The notes beneath the pieces were generated by a model that saw nothing but the letters and a program-made list of their open reading frames with translations, did not search any database and had not been told where the DNA came from. Shown one piece after another: positions 58,767-64,000 of a stretch of 64,000 bases of DNA; position 1 is the first letter of the stretch, and the number at the start of each line of letters is the position of its first letter. The position numbers were made by a program, and so were the translations under genes. The DNA lies in assembly GCA_020342235.1 (NCBI GenBank), contig CP073214.1, forward strand, positions 868,001 through 932,000, in the 5' to 3' direction. Origin of the DNA: Saccharomycopsis phalli (Eukaryota; Ascomycota; Saccharomycetes; Ascoideales; Saccharomycopsidaceae).

Positions 58767-58995
58767 GATGTTGTTTTTCAGAATGTGAAAACAAGTATGT
58801 AGGTTTGTGTTGCTTAAGAAGAGGGCTGTGAAGATATTGTAGTTACGGTGGTAACATGTTAAATGGCGTTGTATATTTAAGAAACAGAAAGCATTTCTGT
58901 AGTTTATTTTATGATTACATCTAATGAATGTCTAATCTGTTAGCAGTGAGCTATAGTCACATAATAAATTTAAATAACTCTTGTAGCCCATAACT

Positions 58996-61407
58996 TCAAA
59001 CAGATATCGCCGATTCATTAGTGCCTGGAGTGTCTGTTTTAAATAGAGCATCTCCTAATAAACATATTTTCTTCATTTCCTGAACGTCATGTACCCTGAC
59101 TATATTTGTCCCTTGGTTGATACAAGCCATTACTATTCCACATGTGCCGATCAAATTCTTTTCATCTTTTGTGATCTCGCTGATAAATCTCTTTCTGCTG
59201 GCCCCAATAAGAACAGGCAGCTGCTTGAATGAAACAAAGTCACCATTGGCCAACTCAACCGAGTAGGCTGAAAATTGCCGAATGTTTCTCAAAAGTGATA
59301 AATTTTGCTGTGCAGTCTTGGCAAATCCAATTCCTGGATCAATAATTATTTGCCATTTGCTGAGGCCCGCCTTAGCGGCATTATTGATGCAAGTAGCCAA
59401 TTCCCTACTTACCCCATTCACTAGGACCGTGTCCTTGTTCAAGTGACTGTTAAATTCGCGGAAATGTGGATCTTTATTCTCTTCATATTGCGTGTGTTCA
59501 TTCATGTCTTTAGGCGTGCCTCTGGTATGATTCATAACATAAGGAACTCTCAATTCCGCAACAGTGGAATACATTTGTGGATCATAAGTCCCCATGCTTA
59601 TATCATTGATTATATCTGCTCCATTTTCAATAGATTTCCTGGCAGTAGTGCTGTTAAAAGTGTCAACGCTAATAAGTACGCTATTGACTTTCAGGTCTGG
59701 GTGCTCTCGTATTTTTCTGATTAACGGAACTATAAGATCTGCTTCCATGGACGCAGTAACCGAGGAAATGTTTGCCCCAGGTTTGGTGGATATTGCGCCG
59801 ATATCAATAATATCGGCGCCTCCATTAATATGTTCAATTGTACTTTTAAAGGCATCGTCCAAGTCGTAGTTCTTTCCGCCATCCGAAAATGAATTTTTGG
59901 TCATGTTAATAATTCCCATAATGAGAGTTTTGTCAAGGTTCAAAATTGCGTGGTCACCATCAGTATACTTAGCCAAAGGTATGATAGTCTTTCCTTGAGG
60001 TTCGCGTTTGGATAACTCAGAAAAGTGATGGTATATAATGGGCTTTCGTGTAACTGGATGCTTGTAATCTGGTGGTAATATTTCACGCAATGGTTCAAGA
60101 ACAAACATTCGCTCTAGCATTCTTGTATGAGGAATCTGCAAATCTTTATGTTGAAATACTATATCATCATATAATATGATATCTAAGTCAATTGTTCTTG
60201 GACCATTGTCAAATTTTTTCTTTCTGTTCAATATGTCGTATTCAATCGTCTTGACAAACTTCAATAACTCCAAGGGCTTTAGTATTGTGCTGATTTTCAA
60301 TGTCCCGTTTATAAACTTATCTTGGTCTAAATAATACATCGGTGTAGTTTCATACAACGATGAAGTGGATATAACTTTAACCGCCGGATTGTTTGTCAAA
60401 CTCTTTATCATTAAATAAATGTTACTGATTTGACTTCCTTGATTTGTTCCAAAGGAAAGATATACGATATGCTCGGATGCAGGGACAGAATCATCATCAG
60501 TATGAACAACACAATTGGATGGTTTGACTTCTAAAGATGACAAGTTAATATCTTGTGTAGGAGGATCCGAGACATTCAGCTGTTGAAGTTCTTTTCTGAT
60601 GCTTAAGCCTACCTGTTCTGAATGAAGAACAGCATTTAGTTTACTTATGTCAAGTTTGAATATATCCAATTGATAGTTTTTAACCAAATACTGATCAACA
60701 TCTTTAATCAAGGCTTCGATAGTAAGATATTCAGTATTCTCGACATATTCACTTAGATTCTCAATCACATTATTGCTGAACTCGTTGATGTTAGACTGTT
60801 CTGCCAATAATTTCTTTAATCCTGCTTGTAAGTTGATCAAAACGTATTGCTTCTTTGTTCTTTCAAAATCGAATATTCCAATCCTGGTCAATAATTTTAA
60901 ATTCACAATCTTGACGTTGGACCGAGGCGTGGGAACTAAGACTCCTTTGTTATCCTCTTGGCTATTCTGCTTCAACTCATATTCTTTTTCAATTATTAGA
61001 TTTTCCAGTTTCAAGTGGTTTCTGTTGTCATTCAATATAAAGGTTATCTTCCTACAGTGCTCCTCATTCAAATTACTCACGCCAGACTCGCAATCTTTTT
61101 CGACTAGATCCCGATATATTTCATCTAGTAATTCATTACTGCTCTTGAAGTGTGGCTTTTGCTTCAAGTACTTTAATATATTATCTGAGACCTCCGCGTA
61201 TGAGATGGTTTTGTTAATATCGTCATTAATACCACTCTCTTCTAATGATCCTTTTTGTAAGTCTATGATAACAGACAACTTATATGGCAATGAGTACGTG
61301 TTCTGTTTCTTCCAGTAGTTCTTTCCTATATTAGCACTGATGTTTAAATTCTTGATGAATATTTGATTCAATGGTCCAGTGCTATACAATCTAATTAGCG
61401 GACGCAT
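58996..61407 (-). CDS. FOL1: Trifunctional folate biosynthesis enzyme Fol1 (DHNA-HPPK-DHPS)
   Basis: An 803-residue fusion. Two dihydroneopterin aldolase-like segments occupy about residues 10-290. The pyrophosphokinase (HPPK) spans about 325-465 (YLSFGTNQGSQISNIYLMIK, GPRTIDLDIILYDD, IPHTRMLERMFVLEPL). Dihydropteroate synthase occupies about 495-790 (MGIINMTKNSFSDGG, GADIIDIGAISTKPGA, SVDTFNSTTARKSIENGADI, WQIIIDPGIGFAKTAQQNL, LIGASRKRFI). It makes dihydropteroate from dihydroneopterin and is the sulfonamide target. The start is the first true ATG, giving MRPLIRLYSTGPLNQ, which looks like a mitochondrial targeting sequence; Fol1 is mitochondrial in yeast. It is similar in length to baker's yeast Fol1 (824). 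Confidence 0.96.
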   Translation of the reverse strand: MRPLIRLYSTGPLNQIFIKNLNISANIGKNYWKKQNTYSLPYKLSVIIDLQKGSLEESGINDDINKTISYAEVSDNILKYLKQKPHFKSSNELLDEIYRDLVEKDCESGVSNLNEEHCRKITFILNDNRNHLKLENLIIEKEYELKQNSQEDNKGVLVPTPRSNVKIVNLKLLTRIGIFDFERTKKQYVLINLQAGLKKLLAEQSNINEFSNNVIENLSEYVENTEYLTIEALIKDVDQYLVKNYQLDIFKLDISKLNAVLHSEQVGLSIRKELQQLNVSDPPTQDINLSSLEVKPSNCVVHTDDDSVPASEHIVYLSFGTNQGSQISNIYLMIKSLTNNPAVKVISTSSLYETTPMYYLDQDKFINGTLKISTILKPLELLKFVKTIEYDILNRKKKFDNGPRTIDLDIILYDDIVFQHKDLQIPHTRMLERMFVLEPLREILPPDYKHPVTRKPIIYHHFSELSKREPQGKTIIPLAKYTDGDHAILNLDKTLIMGIINMTKNSFSDGGKNYDLDDAFKSTIEHINGGADIIDIGAISTKPGANISSVTASMEADLIVPLIRKIREHPDLKVNSVLISVDTFNSTTARKSIENGADIINDISMGTYDPQMYSTVAELRVPYVMNHTRGTPKDMNEHTQYEENKDPHFREFNSHLNKDTVLVNGVSRELATCINNAAKAGLSKWQIIIDPGIGFAKTAQQNLSLLRNIRQFSAYSVELANGDFVSFKQLPVLIGASRKRFISEITKDEKNLIGTCGIVMACINQGTNIVRVHDVQEMKKICLLGDALFKTDTPGTNESAISV

Positions 61408-61981
61408 ACCTAATAAATAATTCAATGGATATGACGGTCAAAATACTTTCAATTGCTATTTCTTAACAATGATAAAGTGTTATTCCCTCGCTCAATCCTG
61501 GTTCACAACAACTTGAGAAGTTGTTTTACAAGAAAGAAACACCGCCTAAAAAACATAACTAAACTATAAAATTCAACCCTGTGGGTTGGAATAGCGAGGC
61601 ATAAGCTAAAGATGCTATAACCTCTGGGGTATAATTTTATTAGAGCATTGGTTATATAGAGCTAACAAGACCACACAAATGGTTGGTTTGGAATGCTGGA
61701 GATTTGGTTTCAACCTTGTATATTATACCACAGCCTGTGTGCACTAGGGCTACCTTTTTCATGCGTACATGCACAGTTGTAGTTGAAACCCGAGGAAATA
61801 CAGCTGGGCATTTAGTTACATTGATAACATGAGAGAAAGAGTTTATAAAAATACGATTCAAAATGATTTTATTACTATAAGCACAAGTCTATCATCTATT
61901 ATTTATGTTTGCACTTTTCTATCTAGTCCTATAATAATTTCTTTTTTGGGTCGTTTCTTTTTCCTAATCTTCAAGCGACTA
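61408..61981. other. Promoter region of FOL1
   Basis: About 575 bases between FOL1 and FMP30, both on the minus strand. Only short frames without motifs are present (for example 61652-61861). A short perfect inverted sequence CAACTTGAGAAGTTG lies near 61509. No RNA gene is seen. Confidence 0.5.
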
Positions 61982-63211
61982 TTATTCATCGGTATGATAA
62001 GAAATTACTTCCGTTTTTCCAAACTCCCCGGGACTAATGTGTTTGTCCTTATAAGTCTGTCTCAAACTTTCTAATCTTTCCTTTGGCTCTAGGTAATGTT
62101 CCCCACTTAACGCAAACGTGCCATAGTGCACACCTATAAGTCGTTTACCATCTACTGCCTTCATAATTTCCACAGCTTCTTCAGGGTTGATGTGCCTGGA
62201 CTTGTTGGAGTCGGGGTAGTATTGTCCAATTGGGGCCATGATTAATTCGATTCCTCCCGGGTACAAGCCACCAATGGTTCGGAAGAGCTCTTCATTGTAT
62301 CCAGTATCTCCAATGTGGTAAAATACTGGTTTATCATTTTTCACAACAAGATATGAGCACCAAAGTGACTTGTTGGAGTCGATCAAATACTTGCCCGACC
62401 AATGCATTGATGGCAAGCACATAATCTCCCACTTGTTTTTTATTTTTAATTTATCATTCCCATTCACAATGTTAGTAATATCAATCTTCTGCCACCAGGT
62501 CATCTCTAAGATCTTATCTTCAGGTACATTGTTATCTAACAACTCCTGCTTAACTCCTTCCGGTACAACCCAAATCGACTTCTTGTCACTAAGCTTCAAT
62601 ATACTTTCCGGTTCCAAATGATCCGGATGGTTGTGGCTGACTAGGACAATGTCTGGATCTGGTAACTGGTTCAATTGAAGAGGTGACTTGGTGATGCGCT
62701 TGGGACCGAATTTTCTATTGATAATATAATCATTAAATACAGGGTCACTTAATATTGATAAGTTAGATATCTGTACAAATGCACATGATTGCCCTAGCCA
62801 GGTAAACACGATTCTATTATTCAATAACGGATATTGCGGCTGTATTCCTCCGGTGGATGAGTGTTCACTTATATTATTGTTTATCTCCCGATTACCAAAA
62901 ATCAAGTCAAGGTCGGGGTCATGTACTGGCAAAAGATCCCGATCTATTAGTTCATTGTTTTTCTTGTCGAATATCTTTCTTATCTGGTTAAAAGCAAAAT
63001 GAAAGAGCGTTTCATGTTCATAGTCAAAGAATGGGTTCTGGTATTTTCCTAGGATAGTTAAAGGCTGGAATTTTTCCGTAGAGTCCTGACTATACTTCTG
63101 CTGGCGTTTGGAAATTTCTCTATTGGAAAGCAAAATACTACAATAACTGTAGAATGAGTATGAAGCTACAATGCCAATGCCGATTTTTGCTTTCAATGAC
63201 AATTTGTTCAT
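61982..63211 (-). CDS. FMP30: Mitochondrial NAPE-specific phospholipase D, Fmp30
   Basis: A 409-residue metallo-beta-lactamase-fold enzyme. The metal-binding motif HxHxDH is present as SHNHPDHLEPES. Upstream is FTWLGQSCAFVQI...ILSDPVFNDY and downstream MCLPSMHWSGKYL, GDTGYNEELF and GVHYGTFALSGEH, all as in human NAPE-PLD and yeast Fmp30. The N-terminus is basic with one hydrophobic segment (IGIGIVASYSFYSYCSILL), fitting an inner mitochondrial membrane anchor. Fmp30 cleaves N-acyl phosphatidylethanolamines and affects cardiolipin levels. It shares a divergent promoter of about 205 bases with the arrestin-like gene. Confidence 0.93.
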   Translation of the reverse strand: MNKLSLKAKIGIGIVASYSFYSYCSILLSNREISKRQQKYSQDSTEKFQPLTILGKYQNPFFDYEHETLFHFAFNQIRKIFDKKNNELIDRDLLPVHDPDLDLIFGNREINNNISEHSSTGGIQPQYPLLNNRIVFTWLGQSCAFVQISNLSILSDPVFNDYIINRKFGPKRITKSPLQLNQLPDPDIVLVSHNHPDHLEPESILKLSDKKSIWVVPEGVKQELLDNNVPEDKILEMTWWQKIDITNIVNGNDKLKIKNKWEIMCLPSMHWSGKYLIDSNKSLWCSYLVVKNDKPVFYHIGDTGYNEELFRTIGGLYPGGIELIMAPIGQYYPDSNKSRHINPEEAVEIMKAVDGKRLIGVHYGTFALSGEHYLEPKERLESLRQTYKDKHISPGEFGKTEVISYHTDE

Positions 63212-63416
63212 GTATAAAGATCGCCTATTTTTCGGGTCCTAAATTTTGAGTTTGGGCCCGGCGACTGCTGATTAATGCATCATCACATGTAGACCTGTAA
63301 TATAGGTGAAATGAGGAAATGTCTCGGGCCGATAGGCGTACTTCGCCTGATTATTTATATTTTGTGTTCTCCATTATAGTCACCTTTGCCATTTTACTTT
63401 ACATTTGCCAGTTTCA

Positions 63417-64000
63417 ATGTTCGACTCTCTCAAAGCAAACGATCTTGCGTTATTTGATTGTAGATTAACATCACCTCACAAGGGAGTAATATTGCTAAAT
63501 GGGAACGAAAATGAATCACCTGGATGTGATGTCGGAGGCGCTATAGTATTTTCTGTGGCATGCTCAAGCGCCATTAAAAAAGTGACCTTAAAATTGACTG
63601 GAACTTACAAACTAAATACTGCAAATATACCCCGAGGAAGCTATGATAAGCACATCAAGCAAGAAAAGGTGATATTCCAATGTGTCTGGGATAATTTACT
63701 AGTAGATCCCAAAGGAAGAATAGAAATTATCGACGGCCAGCCCACCAGATTTGACGAAAACATTAACTATAGCCTTGAGAATGAGAGTCAAGGTTCAATT
63801 ACAAGCAGCGGCATAGCCCCGGGAATCACAAGAAACAGACTGGCTTCCTCGGTCTCACTGGGATCAAAGGGACATTTCCACTTTCGGTCTTCCAGTAGCA
63901 CATCGAGCATCGTCACTCTTTCAGATTACAAGCAAGGTACCCCATTTGAAGAATTCGCGCATATAAAAGATAAGTCCTTTCTTGATTCGAAAACCTTTGT
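63417..64000 (+). CDS. Arrestin-related trafficking adaptor, 5' part (cut by window end)
   Basis: The first 194 codons of a longer gene, open to the end of the window. The protein starts MFDSLKANDLALFDCRLTS and has the arrestin N-domain pattern SPHKGVILLNGNENESPG, then VGGAIVFSVACSSAIKKVTL and KLTGTYKLN. This resembles Rod1/Rog3/Art-type adaptors, which bring the Rsp5 ubiquitin ligase to plasma-membrane transporters for endocytosis. The PPxY motifs that would bind Rsp5 are expected beyond the window. A Ser-rich insert (about 140-170) interrupts the arrestin domain. Two in-frame CTG codons fall in that Ser-rich insert. Confidence 0.75.
   Translation, partial: MFDSLKANDLALFDCRLTSPHKGVILLNGNENESPGCDVGGAIVFSVACSSAIKKVTLKLTGTYKLNTANIPRGSYDKHIKQEKVIFQCVWDNLLVDPKGRIEIIDGQPTRFDENINYSLENESQGSITSSGIAPGITRNRLASSVSLGSKGHFHFRSSSSTSSIVTLSDYKQGTPFEEFAHIKDKSFLDSKTF

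Noticed and set aside
1-64000. Enrichment of CACGTG across the window
   Set aside because: A rough estimate from base composition predicts about nine sites and I counted a similar number, including some inside coding regions, so the number alone is not notable.

Overview
The window is nuclear DNA of a budding yeast (Saccharomycotina). Evidence: short, densely packed intron-poor genes; very short introns (41-67 nt) near 5' ends with GTATGT/GTAAGT/GTGAGT donors and TACTAA(C/T)-like branch sites; yeast-type tRNAs; and yeast-specific proteins (Tsc11, Cwc15, Acl4, Cmc2, Fmp30, Spc98). Leucine is written mostly as TTG/CTT/TTA: I found no CTG codon among the leucines of the RAD51 homologue. The eL28 gene carries adjacent Cbf1-like and Tbf1-like sites, the promoter type described for Candida albicans. 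Together these suggest a relative of the CUG-Ser clade (Debaryomycetaceae/Metschnikowiaceae), but the genetic code cannot be proven from this window.

Layout. 1-6.1 kb: a 14-TM drug-efflux-type transporter, a long intergenic stretch that may hold an LTR fossil, tRNA-Gly(UCC), spliced TIM11 (ATP synthase subunit e) and MRPL35. 6.1-10.7 kb: ribosomal protein eL28, an SREBP-type membrane bHLH factor, tRNA-Ala(AGC) and CWC15. 10.9-18.7 kb: a Bud14/Tea4-like SH3 polarity protein, GIR2, ACL4, SNX4 and TAD2. 18.8-30.6 kb: SPC98, spliced PUP3, spliced CMC2, TSC11, a 2-oxoglutarate oxygenase and a small coiled-coil protein resembling the INO80 Iec3 family. 30.7-35.3 kb: a tandem pair of paralogous Zn2Cys6 regulators. 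36.4-39.8 kb: CDC9 and spliced RAD51 head-to-tail, both with G1/S-type promoter motifs. 40.5-48.6 kb: a coiled-coil protein, a PQ-loop vacuolar amino-acid transporter, spliced PEX13 and mitochondrial prolyl-tRNA synthetase. 48.7-54.8 kb: spliced SBH1, a tandem pair of secreted GH17 glucan-modifying enzymes and a Dot6/Tod6 Myb factor. 55.2-64 kb: a DUF3112-type seven-TM protein, GIS2, FOL1, FMP30 and the start of an arrestin-like adaptor cut by the window end.

Genes with related jobs: Tad2 deaminates A34 of tRNAs such as the tRNA-Ala(AGC) encoded here; eL28, Acl4 and Dot6/Tod6 all concern ribosome production; Tim11, Mrpl35, Cmc2, Fmp30 and mitochondrial ProRS serve mitochondria; Cdc9 and Rad51 serve DNA replication and repair.

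I found no CRISPR array, intact mobile element, rRNA, centromere or telomere signal, and no evidence for a wholly new system. The most interesting points are fine-scale: an intron directly after the ATG of SBH1, a tandem splice acceptor in TIM11, G1/S motifs lying between two start codons of CDC9, a 16-bp perfect palindrome before an orphan oxygenase, the eL28 promoter, and sequence homogenisation between the two GH17 genes.
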